Origin: JABDMH01 sp965223165
GTDB lineage: Bacteria; Bacteroidota; Bacteroidia; Chitinophagales; Saprospiraceae
Assembly: GCA_965223165.1 (NCBI GenBank)
Contig: CBDCVQ010000019.1
Location: 1,007,055 to 1,071,054, forward strand
Direction of reading: 5' to 3'
DNA length: 64,000 nt
In this document: in pieces, positions 7,336 to 15,978 of the stretch
How the letters are laid out: the number at the start of each line of letters is the position of its first letter
Numbering within the stretch: position 1 is the first letter of the stretch
The notes under the pieces: generated by a model
Database searches by the model: none
Told to the model about the DNA's origin: nothing
Seen by the model: only the letters and a program-made list of their open reading frames with translations
Position numbers and translations under genes: made by a program

Positions 7336-9587
7336 TTTCCTCTGATTTTTTTCCCGCCAGAAAAACACAGCACTTCAAATAAACTAATAGGTACGTTGGG
7401 GTTCCTGCGCTTGAGTCGCAGCTGCAAATGCTGAGTTTCGATCGGTGCGTCCAATTTTAAGCGATTAATGGTCTGATGATTGTCGTTAACCTCCGAGAGG
7501 ACGGTCGTTCCACAATTAACAATGGAATATTGCTCGACACAATGGGGCATAATATTTTCGGCATGTCCCAGCAGAGTCGACTCCATGGGGTGATCATAAT
7601 CGGTATCAAAGAATAATACGATTTCATCCACCACTTGTATCTCCGACCAGAATATTTCAACCGTACATGTCGCCTGATCCAGTCCTGCTACAAAGGCATT
7701 GGGCCGGCTATTGGGCCGCATGAACCCATTTCCCAAATTGTCCGTCCCGAAGCAATCGAGGGGTGGTGATATTTTCATGGCGATATTTCTTCCTTCCGGC
7801 CGACGTCGCGGCGTCCAGAACTCGAAGGACTCTACACCGATGCCCTCGGGTGGATCTTGTTTTCCAAAATTGGACACCGCTTTGTTGAATTTATTAAATA
7901 CCGAGACGATGCCGGTAATCAGACATTCACTCGAACGCACCGACACGAACTCATTGGCGCGAAGACACAATAATCCGTACTGATCCTGCTTGAGCATAGC
8001 GTCAAACGATACTTCGATGGTTTGAGATCCGGCTTCCAGCGCGACCTCGCGCTGACCCAATAGGACATCGGGTGTGTAATTGTGTTGCTTTTCACTGGTC
8101 CGCCACTCGATGATCAGCGTCGTCGCTCGCTCCGCCTTCACCTCCAATTCAAATGCGTATCTGGTATCCGCCCGCAAGGGCAGCAACTGACCAGCTGAAT
8201 ATTCCAGCGACATCCACGGTCCGTCAAATGGAATTTTGTGGAGCTCTAGTGCTTCACACTCGAGGTGCGCGCTGCGAATGAGGTTTTCACCGTCGGTGTA
8301 AGGAAATAATGGGATGCTTTGCCCAGCCCGGTTGAGTGCCTGTTGAAGCAGACCGATTCGCGCGGGGTCTGCCAGGTCGCGTGGTTTCCAACCATTTCTG
8401 GCTGCCAATGCAGCAGCCATTCCCACAGCTTGACCTCCATGGGCGGAAGTAGCCATGACTCGGGTGGAAGCGAAAGCAACATGGGATGCACTAATAATTC
8501 GACCGGCAAGAAACAGATTATTAATGTCCTTGCTGTAATAACACCGATAGGGTATTTGGTAGACCCCTTTGGCATGCCACTGATTGCATGGCCGTTTGTC
8601 ACTAAAGACCCCATCCGCCGGATGTAGGTCTATCGACCATCCTCCAAATGCCACCGCATCGTAGTGTTCGCGCTGCTCGACGACATCCTGTTGAATTATC
8701 ATGTAGTCTCCGATAAAGCGGCGGCTTTCGCGCTTGCCTGGGATCATTCCCACCCACTCAAGGGTGAGATTTGCGGCCTCCGGAAATTCACCACTGTTTT
8801 TGACGTGATCCCAAATACCGTAAACGACTTGCCAGAGTTGCCATTTGATCTCTTCCGTCTGATGCACGGTATCCAAGCGACCGCCATACTCCACCCACCA
8901 CAATCGACATCCGTCGTCCTGCAGTTGGTAGTTGCGCCATCGGGCCAATTTATTAACGTCTTTAAGGGCGTACGAGGGGGCAACAAAATTGACAGGTTGT
9001 CCCACATCTTTCGTGTGGAAATAAAGGGAGTGGCCTAGAAGCTCGCCATAATCCTCGACATCGGGAGCGAATAATTCCCCAAATTCTTCCACCTTTTCGG
9101 CTCCCATTCGAAAGGATGCTCCCGACAAAAAGCCCACAATGCCATCTCCTGACGAATCGCAAAATATGGGTGCCTCAAGCACATACCTGGTGGAGTTTTG
9201 GCTGCAAAAGCCAATCACACTTTTAACCTCCCGGTCTCCCTTCTTTACCACCTCGTACACCGACGTATTGAGAAGTAAGGTTATGTTTTTCTCCTCTGAG
9301 ATTTTACCTAACAAAATCGTGTCAAAAATCACCGGATTCCCTTCCGGATTTCGGTACGTGTTTTCTACGAGAATTTCATCAATCACGCCACCTTCACGTG
9401 CCCACCGGTTGTTATTACCCATGTGAGACGTGGCCCCCAGAATCCATAGCCGCACCTCACTGGATGCGTTACCGCCAAGCACCGGCCGGTCCTGCACCAA
9501 GATCACCTTAATGCCTGCGCGCGCTGCCGTCAGCGAACAACACACCCCTGCCATGCCACCGCCGACCACAACCAGATCGGCAGACAT
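7332..9587 (-). CDS. FAD-dependent oxidoreductase with C-terminal beta-sandwich domains
   Basis: 751 residues from the ATG at 9585-9587. This start is preferred because a strong AAGGAGGTG ribosome site sits 5-6 bases upstream and the FAD fold begins at once (ADLVVVGGGMAGVCCS); an ATG at 9635 would add 16 residues. The core carries RPVLGGNASSEVRLW, the central GKRESRRFIGDY motif and LFLAGRIISASHVAF..RVM, all PF12831 hallmarks. Residues after ~450 form one or two beta-rich discoidin-like domains, which would suit carbohydrate or glycoside substrates. No signal peptide is seen, so it is likely cytoplasmic while its neighbour is exported. It is the first gene of a leftward operon. Confidence 0.85.
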   Translation of the reverse strand: MSADLVVVGGGMAGVCCSLTAARAGIKVILVQDRPVLGGNASSEVRLWILGATSHMGNNNRWAREGGVIDEILVENTYRNPEGNPVIFDTILLGKISEEKNITLLLNTSVYEVVKKGDREVKSVIGFCSQNSTRYVLEAPIFCDSSGDGIVGFLSGASFRMGAEKVEEFGELFAPDVEDYGELLGHSLYFHTKDVGQPVNFVAPSYALKDVNKLARWRNYQLQDDGCRLWWVEYGGRLDTVHQTEEIKWQLWQVVYGIWDHVKNSGEFPEAANLTLEWVGMIPGKRESRRFIGDYMIIQQDVVEQREHYDAVAFGGWSIDLHPADGVFSDKRPCNQWHAKGVYQIPYRCYYSKDINNLFLAGRIISASHVAFASTRVMATSAHGGQAVGMAAALAARNGWKPRDLADPARIGLLQQALNRAGQSIPLFPYTDGENLIRSAHLECEALELHKIPFDGPWMSLEYSAGQLLPLRADTRYAFELEVKAERATTLIIEWRTSEKQHNYTPDVLLGQREVALEAGSQTIEVSFDAMLKQDQYGLLCLRANEFVSVRSSECLITGIVSVFNKFNKAVSNFGKQDPPEGIGVESFEFWTPRRRPEGRNIAMKISPPLDCFGTDNLGNGFMRPNSRPNAFVAGLDQATCTVEIFWSEIQVVDEIVLFFDTDYDHPMESTLLGHAENIMPHCVEQYSIVNCGTTVLSEVNDNHQTINRLKLDAPIETQHLQLRLKRRNPNVPISLFEVLCFSGGKKIRGK

Positions 9588-9730
9588 GCGCACCTCCTTC
9601 GGTTGACGCGACTTCGTATATCCCTCCTTAATCATTCTTTCGGTTCATATTTTCTTCTGAAAATCATTCTATCACCATTTCTCTTTTTCTTTTGCTCAAG
9701 TGCCAGCAGGGCTATGATCGCTCGGCTCCA

Positions 9731-10215
9731 TCATGCGGCCGCTTTGGCCTGCAGGCGTAACCTGGGATGTATGTACAGCGATAGTAGTAGTACGATACTG
9801 CCCATGGCTACTACCAGCACCTTTGCCTCGCTCGCAAACAGGCCTAACACCCAGATCATGACGTCCACGATGGCTAGTAGAGCTTCGCATTAAATTTTGG
9901 TAGCTAATTCTAATGCGATACTCTACTAGGGTGGTAGCCAGCACTTTCAATCCAAAAATATTCTGCACCCCAGATGAGTGATCCCCTTCAATCGAGGCCA
10001 TCCGCGGTCGACTGACAAATGCCAGATAGTCTGCCCTTAGCTGATCCTTGTATCTCGCATACCACTCGTAGCCTGCCAGCATGGCAAAGAGAATCAAGGC
10101 ACCAGCCAACATCTCTTGGCCCCGCGAGAAACCGAAGTCGAAGAGCCAGGGCGATATGAATTTAAAGAAAAGGTTGATGCCCAGGCCCCAAAGGGTACAC
10201 GCCAATAGGCCCAAA
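9731..10215 (-). pseudogene. Small integral membrane protein gene interrupted by a 56-bp MITE remnant
   Basis: Reading leftward from about 10209, a frame encodes two or more hydrophobic helices (LLACTLWGLGINLFFKF, MLAGALILFAMLAGYEWYA) and runs to VLATTLVEYR at 9930. There the 56-bp inverted-repeat element (9874-9929) intervenes. Beyond it, in a shifted frame, a further transmembrane coding segment continues (ALLAIVDVMIWVLGLF, VVAMGSIVLLLSLYIHPRL) and stops at 9731-9733. The 56 bp insertion is not a multiple of three, so the gene is broken. No clear ATG exists at the upstream end, where the GNAT remnant abuts, so it is probably also truncated there. Family not recognised. Confidence 0.5.
9874..9929. 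mobile_element. 56-bp solo palindromic remnant of the CTAGTAGAG MITE
   Basis: Left end CTAGTAGAGCTTCGCATTA and right end TAATGCGATACTCTACTAG form nearly perfect 19-bp inverted repeats with only about 18 bp between them. The ends match those of the 166-bp elements at 27.2 and 46.9 kb, so this is an internal-deletion derivative. It sits inside the membrane-protein pseudogene. Confidence 0.75.
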
Positions 10216-10485
10216 TTATGTGGAATCAAATGCCTTAGCAATGGTTGCCATGGGCAGAAACATCCGGTTACTATCAAGCAATGCGATAAATCCGTACTTC
10301 TCGTAAAACGCAATTGCCTCGGCGTCAATCGGATCTACCACCACTGCCATGGACGCGACTGAGTCGGAGGAAGCCATTAGACTTCGTCGCACAGCATCCA
10401 CCAAAAGAATTTTGCCAAGGCCTTTCTTGCGACGCAGCGTGAAATGGGGTGCTCTCGCCCATGCTGGTCGAGACAGGCGCAAAAC
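10216..10485 (-). pseudogene. C-terminal remnant of a GNAT acetyltransferase (TacT-like)
   Basis: The leftward frame encodes KKGLGKILLVDAVRRSL, AVVVDPIDAEAIAFYEKYGF and MFLPMATIAKAF, which match the acetyl-CoA loop and C-terminal strands of short GNAT enzymes of the toxin (TacT) type. These are normally about 160-170 residues; only about 75 are recognisable here. The N-terminal half is missing and the DNA upstream is the parDE promoter, so it was truncated by rearrangement. The expected ribbon-helix-helix antitoxin partner of a TacT toxin is also absent. Confidence 0.6.
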
Positions 10486-10498
10486 CTGCAGGGTCCAA

Positions 10499-10536
10499 TG
10501 TCCAATATTGACAAATATGGACATAGGTGTTATCTT
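10499..10536 (+). promoter_or_regulatory. parDE promoter with overlapping palindromic operator
   Basis: A perfect -35 TTGACA (10508-10513) is followed after 17 bp by TATCTT (10531-10536). A 25-bp inverted repeat (TGTCCA...TGGACA, 10499-10523) overlaps the -35 box. ParD-type ribbon-helix-helix antitoxins autorepress by binding such palindromes. The sigma70-style boxes and the AGGAGG ribosome site at about 10550 differ from the TAnnTTTG boxes elsewhere in the window, suggesting transfer. Confidence 0.65.
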
Positions 10537-10561
10537 TATGTGGTAAAAGAGGAGGATCACC

Positions 10562-10798
10562 ATGAATATCAGCTTCACGGAAAAGCAGCAAAAGTATATT
10601 GCTTCGCAACTGGAGTCCGGGGACTTCAAAAACGCCAGCGAGGTCGTGCGGGATGCACTCCGGCTTCATGAGGTCTACAGGCACCGGATCATAGAGGATT
10701 TGCGCGCCGAAATAGCCAAAGGCTGGGAGGGAGAGGCAAGTTCCAGAACGCCCTCGCAAATCGCCCGCGCGAAGCAAGACGCACTCCGCGGAGAATAG
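10562..10798 (+). CDS. parD: Type II antitoxin, ParD/CopG ribbon-helix-helix family
   Basis: 78 residues of typical ParD length. The N-terminus (MNISFTEKQQKYIASQLESG) and the following FKNASEVVRDALRLHE are the ribbon-helix-helix signature of ParD antitoxins; the C-terminal 40 residues (AKGWEGEAS...AKQDALRG) are the usual toxin-binding tail. It neutralises the ParE toxin encoded 9 bp downstream and probably represses the shared promoter through the palindrome at 10499-10523. A strong AGGAGG ribosome site lies 7-8 bases before the ATG. Confidence 0.92.
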   Translation: MNISFTEKQQKYIASQLESGDFKNASEVVRDALRLHEVYRHRIIEDLRAEIAKGWEGEASSRTPSQIARAKQDALRGE

Positions 10799-10807
10799 GC
10801 GTTCGGT

Positions 10808-11101
10808 ATGCGCTATGAGCTCTCGCTGGAGGCCGACCGGGACCTTGAAGATATTTTCGATCATACATACGGTGAGCTTGGTGTGGCGCAGGCCGCACAA
10901 TACGTGTCCTCCTTCGACGATGTTCTTGAGGCTCTGGCCGCCAATCCCCATATGGGACGGACACGGGACGAAGTTCGCGCCGGGCTGAGAAGTGTTGTCA
11001 AAGAGCACCATGTGGTGTTTTACAGACTGCTCGATGACCGGATTCGGATTGTCAGGATTTTGCACGGATCAAGAGACCTGCCGCGTTATTTCTCGGCATA
11101 G
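10808..11101 (+). CDS. parE: Type II toxin, ParE/RelE family
   Basis: 97 residues, the normal ParE size. It opens with YELSLEADRDLEDIFDHTY and has the family's central NPHMGRTRDEVRAGLRSV segment and C-terminal HVVFYRLLDDRIRIVRILHGSRD strand. ParE toxins inhibit DNA gyrase. The gene follows parD after a 9-bp gap and appears intact, so the module may be functional. The GC-rich codon choice resembles the neighbouring integrase rather than the resident genes, supporting joint acquisition. Confidence 0.92.
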   Translation: MRYELSLEADRDLEDIFDHTYGELGVAQAAQYVSSFDDVLEALAANPHMGRTRDEVRAGLRSVVKEHHVVFYRLLDDRIRIVRILHGSRDLPRYFSA

Positions 11102-11114
11102 AGTGCTGCGGAGG

Positions 11115-12272
11115 CTATGACGCTCCGCCCATCCACTCATTGAGCGTGGCCGCCGTCCTGTCCGCCAGCATCCGTTTTGGCGTATTCATGAAGTGGGCAT
11201 AGCGGGCGGTGGTCGAAGGATGAGCGTGGCCGAGCAGATCGCCGACCTGTTGCAGGGTGCCGTTGGCCGTCGAAAGAGCCGTCGAGGCAAAGGAATGGCG
11301 CAAATCGTGAATACGCAGGTTTGAGATGTCGGCCTCCTCGAGCAAAATCTTCCATAAATCCGCCGGATGCCCGAGCGGTTTGTTGCCGCGTTTGGCCGGG
11401 ATGATATAGTCCTTCGAGGCAGATCGCTTCATTTCTTTAAGTAGAGATAAGGCGGCTTCCGGCAGGATGATTTCCTTTGCCCCGGTCTTACTGTCGGGCA
11501 GGTCCAGGATGCTCCGGTGCCAGTCAACATAGTCCCACCGGGCCGTCATGATCTCACTCCGCCGCGCACCCGTGTACATGAGAAGCAGGATCAGCCCCGC
11601 GAAACTTCGTTTCAGCATCCGGTTGGAGCCGCGCCAGCGATGCAACACTTTCCCAAGACGCGTGACTTCGTCCGGGCGCAAATACCGCCGCCGTTTCACT
11701 TCCGGCTTCTTTTTAATGCGCCGAACGGGGTTTGTGTATTCATCCCGCCAGCCCCATTCCTCGGCCAGGTTAAACGCAAGGCTCAGCAATGATCGCACCC
11801 GGTTGAAACACACATGGCCCTCCAAGTCGCTGAGCAGGCTCAGGATATCATCCTTTGTGATGTCGCGGACCTTATGCTGACCGATAACAGGAAGAATGTG
11901 CAGTTCCCACTGGCGGATCATTCTGTCAGCACTCTTGAGTTTCGAGGCGTGGTCCGTTTTCCATCGCTCGAACAGGTCCCCCATGGTACGGTCAGTTTTA
12001 CCGCTGATAATCTCGATAGAGGGGTCCTTACCCTCGGCCAGAGCCGTGAGCATGTCGCGGGCCTTGCGGCGGGCCTGATCCAGCGTGATCACGCCATGCC
12101 GCCCCAGCGCCGGTTTGCGTTGCCGTCCTGCGGAAGTCCGGTAGAACAGGTAGTAAAAACGGCCCGTCTTCAAACCGCGTACATGGAGCCCTGGCACCTC
12201 CGCATCCCAGAGTTCATCGCCGGGCCGGAGCGTCTCTATTTTGTTGATTGTCAGTCGCGTTTTATGTTTCAT
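11115..12272 (-). CDS. Tyrosine recombinase (phage/island integrase)
   Basis: 385 residues from the ATG at 12270-12272; an ATG five codons upstream is less likely because its codons form the GGGGGAAGG ribosome site. The N-terminal ~80 residues are a DUF4102-type arm-binding domain (ELWDAEVPGLHVRGL...GRHGVITLDQARRKA), the middle is the core-binding SAM-like domain, and the C-terminus is catalytic: Arg in GARRSEI, Lys in SKTGAKEI, HDLRH, GHAHPSTTARYAH with the nucleophile Tyr. All active-site residues are present. It is convergent with parE. P4-like integrases of this kind usually target tRNA or tmRNA genes, but no attachment repeat is visible here. Confidence 0.93.
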   Translation of the reverse strand: MKHKTRLTINKIETLRPGDELWDAEVPGLHVRGLKTGRFYYLFYRTSAGRQRKPALGRHGVITLDQARRKARDMLTALAEGKDPSIEIISGKTDRTMGDLFERWKTDHASKLKSADRMIRQWELHILPVIGQHKVRDITKDDILSLLSDLEGHVCFNRVRSLLSLAFNLAEEWGWRDEYTNPVRRIKKKPEVKRRRYLRPDEVTRLGKVLHRWRGSNRMLKRSFAGLILLLMYTGARRSEIMTARWDYVDWHRSILDLPDSKTGAKEIILPEAALSLLKEMKRSASKDYIIPAKRGNKPLGHPADLWKILLEEADISNLRIHDLRHSFASTALSTANGTLQQVGDLLGHAHPSTTARYAHFMNTPKRMLADRTAATLNEWMGGAS

Positions 12273-12740
12273 TGCCTTCCCCCTCATGGTAACTATGTGG
12301 TAACTTTTTTTGTGAAACCACGTGATCGGACATGATCACACCATAAGAGAAATTACAAGCTAAACCCATTGAAGGCATTAGAAGAAATTACATACCCTTA
12401 TAAGCCGTGATCACACGTTATAAGAGTAGTATGAAGACTTTGTGTCTTAGTTGTCAAGAACTTTCTTCATAAAATTTATCCTTTGCAGTCAAATAGTTGT
12501 GCGGAGTAAAGGTGCGCGGCAATTTCGACCGTGGTAGCTATATGGAAGCAAATTTGCCCAGTAGTGTTTGCCCAACTGTGGCCAATGTTTCAAGATCAAC
12601 TAACCTCCTAACTGGATCAGAGCCGTAACGTGTGTGACAAGGCCTATGACACCAAGTATTGACACAATAGAAAGAAAGAAGCCTGGCAGCAAGGCAAAAA
12701 ATCTCTTGGTTTTTCCTGTTTGCTTAGTAGCCCATGTGTG
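12273..12740. other. Upstream region of the integrase with a 17-19 bp direct repeat
   Basis: Two direct repeats, TGATCACACCATAAGAG (12333-12349) and TGATCACACGTTATAAGAG (12408-12426), lie 60-155 bp upstream of the integrase start. They could be arm-type recombinase sites or operators. The rest (to 12740) is AT-rich and holds no gene that I can support. Confidence 0.4.
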
Positions 12741-13010
12741 CTAGGGCTCAATACGGATGGAGGCAAAGAAATATATGAAATACTGAAATAGCAATACGTA
12801 GGAAATGGTTTCGAGCCCTTCAAGAACAATGCTTCCAGTTTGTTGAGACAGAAAAGCTATCCCTCCAACAGCAAAGATCCACCCTATCCACTTGAACCAG
12901 AGTGGAGTAAATTTTTCAAAAAACCCCTGGGCGGAAAGGGCCCATTCACTTTCTGTTTTCTTTGCTGATAGATCAACTATCCGGTCTCGCTCATGATTGT
13001 CTTCTGCCAT
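12741..13010 (-). CDS. Small two-helix membrane protein
   Basis: 89 residues. A charged N-terminus (AEDNHERDRIVDLSAKKTESEWAL) is followed by two hydrophobic helices, about residues 37-55 (LWFKWIGWIFAVGGIAFL) and 64-84 (GLETISYVLLFQYFIYFFA). No family is recognised. It is upstream of and co-directional with the integrase and downstream of a small HTH gene, so it is probably element cargo. Confidence 0.5.
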   Translation of the reverse strand: MAEDNHERDRIVDLSAKKTESEWALSAQGFFEKFTPLWFKWIGWIFAVGGIAFLSQQTGSIVLEGLETISYVLLFQYFIYFFASIRIEP

Positions 13011-13111
13011 AGGCGGTCAAATTGTGGAATGTCTCAAAGAGCACATAGATATTACATAAGAACATAATGCGTGGTCGGGATCTTTGGTTCCAAACATGTG
13101 GGGATTATGGC

Positions 13112-13381
13112 CTAAGCCTTCGAAGAGCTGGAGGTGATTCTGATCTGACATTTGAGAACCTCGACCCAGCAATAGAGGTTGAAACCTGTCGGGGTACTTT
13201 GGCCGCATTCCCATTTGGAGCACATGCGATCCCCGTTGCCCATCATTGTGTCAATGTCCTCCTGGGTGAGGCCCAGGGATGTTCTACGTTGGATTAGTTG
13301 TCCCACGAGATCGGTGAGATAGTCGTCTCGTAAAGTGCTGCAGTCGTGAAAGGTTGTCGGGTCTGGCTTACTTGAAGGCAT
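13112..13381 (-). CDS. Small XRE-like helix-turn-helix protein
   Basis: 89 residues. The segment LIQRRTSLGLTQEDIDTMMG followed by CSKWECGQSTPTGFNLYCW fits the five-helix XRE/Cro fold (the 'R..lgltQ.dl......s..WE.G...P' pattern). The ribosome site AGAGGAG lies 9 bases before the ATG. The last 20 residues after KCQIRI are serine-rich. It is likely a regulator of the mobile element. It is divergent from the HTH gene at 13671. Confidence 0.65.
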   Translation of the reverse strand: MPSSKPDPTTFHDCSTLRDDYLTDLVGQLIQRRTSLGLTQEDIDTMMGNGDRMCSKWECGQSTPTGFNLYCWVEVLKCQIRITSSSSKA

Positions 13382-13670
13382 AGTGTTGGCTCCTCTGGCA
13401 TGAGTGGGTCGTGCTCAACCATACCCAGACAGAAGGTCCAGAGCTAGCCGAGGGGTACTCACCACATATCATCAGCGTTCATTTCTGATAATCATATCTC
13501 ATGGTAACACAATTTGAGGTTGCATTAGGTGCGGCGCCCCTGTAGGTTCCCCGGTGGCTGATATTTAATTCAAGTGTAGAATGATATTGGTCTTGTGGGG
13601 GAATGGCTCATTGTGCGATCGGCAGATGGTCTATTCCGTGATTTTGAGTGCTAAGTAAAGGAGTAGAGCA

Positions 13671-14201
13671 ATGAGTTTGATAATCGTAAGGGAGCCCGAA
13701 ACCGTTCAGGCCGTGACGGCCGGGGAACTGGAACCTGGAACATGGTTTCTGGATCATGAGGGAGAGATTTTTGGGGTTGTGCTGGATGACCGTGCGAATG
13801 AACGGCGGGTGGTGAGTGTAGGGGATTACTGCCGCCCTTTCATTGCGGCCAATCCAATCCATAACTTCAAAGTCGGGCGTGTGCTGAAACCCGGCACACT
13901 TCTGACGATTGCGTCCACCGCTACCTTTGCGGAGGATGTGGTGATGGTTCCCGGCTCAGAAAACTCTTTCGGCGAGAAGACCAGTACATTTGTTAGTGAA
14001 CGTCTAACCACCAATCAGGCGGCCCGGTTGCTTTGCGTGGCCCCGGGCACTTTAACCAATTGGAGAAGCCAGGGCGTGGGTCCCTCCTTCATAAAGCACC
14101 GCCACTCAGTGTTCTATCTCAAAAGTGAAATTGAGGCGTACATCAGGGAACATTTTGGAGAATATACCTCGACTGCGGAGTGGAAGGATGAAACCGGTTG
14201 A
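13671..14201 (+). CDS. DNA-binding protein with C-terminal excisionase/MerR-like HTH
   Basis: 176 residues. The C-terminal part (about 108-160: RLTTNQAARLLCVAPGTLTN, then W, then a wing ending VFYLKSEIEAYI) is a HTH_17/excisionase-type winged helix. The first ~105 residues are beta-rich (GTWFLDHEGEIFGVVLDD, NFKVGRVLKPGTLLTI) and not recognised. An AAAGGAG ribosome site precedes the ATG. In an integrase-bearing region it could be a recombination directionality factor or a regulator of the genes that follow. Confidence 0.7.
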   Translation: MSLIIVREPETVQAVTAGELEPGTWFLDHEGEIFGVVLDDRANERRVVSVGDYCRPFIAANPIHNFKVGRVLKPGTLLTIASTATFAEDVVMVPGSENSFGEKTSTFVSERLTTNQAARLLCVAPGTLTNWRSQGVGPSFIKHRHSVFYLKSEIEAYIREHFGEYTSTAEWKDETG

Positions 14202-14425
14202 AGGACGCTGACAACATCATTTGGTGTTGCCGGCAGTCCATTCCTATTTGTGAGGTAATACATTGGCATGAAGTGCATATGTATATAATTGATTTACAAC
14301 CTATCTGTCCCATTTAGTTCGGTCCAGATGAATTGCCTTCGAGATAAGCTTTGCTCTTGAAATGCTGCGCGGATGGTCGTACATTTGGTGGCATACTATA
14401 GAAGAATTAGCATTTTGAAGCTTCA

Positions 14426-14737
14426 ATGATACTTAGTGAAACAGCCATGCGAGAAGGTCTGATGATGTTAAGGGTATGCCTTGATCGGGCGGCACTCTTA
14501 CGAAGCACTTTGCATTACGATAACGAATCGTACTCTAAGATGCGTCAAAACTTAAGCGATCTTTCAAAATTGATGGAAAGTCACGATTGGGATGTTTCGC
14601 GGTTCTTTGATGAGGCGGCTATGGGCCAAGGTAGTCAGACTGCGAGTTTGCCTATGCTTCCTCAGGATAGCGGACAGTTGGTGAGGGACCAGAAGAAAAT
14701 TGTCGACAAAATCATTGGAGACTTGAAGATTGTGTAG
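14426..14737 (+). CDS. Hypothetical protein, helical, 103 aa
   Basis: 103 residues, predicted helical (LMMLRVCLDRAALLRSTL; KMRQNLSDLSKLMESHDW; KKIVDKIIGDLKIV). No family is recognised. It lies in a rightward series of four genes of similar base composition (HTH, this, 377-aa protein, RraA-like) with gaps of about 100-220 bp ahead of the last two. No clear ribosome site is seen. Its reality rests on position and codon texture, so confidence is moderate. Confidence 0.4.
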   Translation: MILSETAMREGLMMLRVCLDRAALLRSTLHYDNESYSKMRQNLSDLSKLMESHDWDVSRFFDEAAMGQGSQTASLPMLPQDSGQLVRDQKKIVDKIIGDLKIV

Positions 14738-14834
14738 ATTTTTTTCAGAGGGCGAACCCTTTGTACCAATTTTGCGTTAGATGTTGTAGAGCCAGCTACC
14801 AACCCCTCTTTATTGTCCTCAAGTTCAAAGAGTG

Positions 14835-15965
14835 ATGAGAGAGGCCGAGTCCAATCATGGTAAACGAGATGGGGTAGCTCTGATACAGTGCGTCGTACAT
14901 TGTCTTGAAGAATTCCGTTCTCATGGTCAATCTGCAGGGATTAGTTCATTGGTGGAAGATGTCGAAAGACTCTTGACAGATCTAGTTCTGGAATGTGTCT
15001 TGTCACAAACGTTGAAGACATCGCATCACTGTGGATCTCAGTCCGATTCTCTCCTCTTCACGGTTGATGGAGTTACTTATCACCTTTCTTTGTTGCGTGA
15101 GCCTCTCGAACAGACGACATGGATAATCACAATCAGACCACTTGGTAGAGTCAGAATGCTGAGCTTGAATTTGGTGCAGGATATCAAAAATTCTATCGGT
15201 AGTGTCAGGAAATTGGGTATATCAGCCCCCTCTGGACTCTTCGCCGATATGGACCAAGTTCTAGACTACTGTGTTCAGTTAGTTGAAGTCTGTTACAGCT
15301 GGTTGAGGCAGGAGGTATGCAAATACGTCAGTCATTCGGCAACTCCTATTCAAATCGCGATGAATTCTGTACTTCGTTCAGCGCTTGCAGGTTTTGACAG
15401 GAGCTCGCTACAGCAACATATATGGCTGGTCATGACAGATAAGAATCAGATCACATATTCGATCGATTCCACCAATATTGGTTCTTTCTTCGGTGCAGTC
15501 ACAAGAAATGGGCTTAGTGTCAGCTTAAGCCCGGCACAGATTGTCAGTACAATTGCCACAAGTCCAATTCCATACAGCAAAAGTTTTTCCAGGGAGGCAT
15601 GGCACAATGGGTGCTCCATAGATTTGGACATAAGGAAGGCGAGGTATCAGGAGGATCACGCAATTCTTCAGCTGGCACAAGAATCAATCTACGAGGAATA
15701 CATGACACTCGAGCCCATCGCAGAGAATCAGCGAGTTAATCTGTTGGCAGTGTATCCCACCGCATTCACAAGGCAACTTGGGCCAGCTATCAAGGCATGT
15801 ACGCCCACCTTGAGCAAGACCATGAAAGAGAATAGGGGTGGCTTTGTTAAAGACATCATGAGGCTGAAACAGATCGGAGGGAAACAGCAACTGCATGTAC
15901 AGGTAGGTGAGATGCTTGGTGCAATGGGCTGGGGTTTCACAAGGTCTTTTTTAAGTTCCACATAG
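14835..15965 (+). CDS. Unrecognised 376-aa protein in the accessory island
   Basis: 376 residues from ATG 14835 (a GTG at 14832 is adjacent). I do not recognise a family. The N-terminal third is helical (ALIQCVVHCLEEF; VEDVERLLTDLVLECVLSQ). A beta-hairpin-like part follows (SLLFTVDGVTYHLSLL...WIITIRPLGRV), then a helical middle and a C-terminal part beginning EEYMTLEPIAENQRVNLLAV. No transmembrane helix, signal peptide, Walker motif or obvious nuclease motif is present. It ends 13 bp before the RraA-like gene, so the two are very likely co-expressed. Confidence 0.6.
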   Translation: MREAESNHGKRDGVALIQCVVHCLEEFRSHGQSAGISSLVEDVERLLTDLVLECVLSQTLKTSHHCGSQSDSLLFTVDGVTYHLSLLREPLEQTTWIITIRPLGRVRMLSLNLVQDIKNSIGSVRKLGISAPSGLFADMDQVLDYCVQLVEVCYSWLRQEVCKYVSHSATPIQIAMNSVLRSALAGFDRSSLQQHIWLVMTDKNQITYSIDSTNIGSFFGAVTRNGLSVSLSPAQIVSTIATSPIPYSKSFSREAWHNGCSIDLDIRKARYQEDHAILQLAQESIYEEYMTLEPIAENQRVNLLAVYPTAFTRQLGPAIKACTPTLSKTMKENRGGFVKDIMRLKQIGGKQQLHVQVGEMLGAMGWGFTRSFLSST

Positions 15966-15978
15966 TATTGGAGTTAAG

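Noticed and set aside
9696..10328. A 210-codon minus-strand frame as an intact gene
   Set aside because: Its start lies inside the GNAT remnant in another frame and its end runs through the 56-bp MITE. Only the middle is coding-like, so it was treated as a pseudogene.
10325..11065. A 246-codon frame antisense to parDE
   Set aside because: It is the shadow of the well-supported parD and parE genes and has no family character.
13067..13297. Plus-strand 76-codon frame over the XRE-like gene
   Set aside because: The minus-strand frame has both an HTH pattern and a ribosome site; the plus frame has neither.
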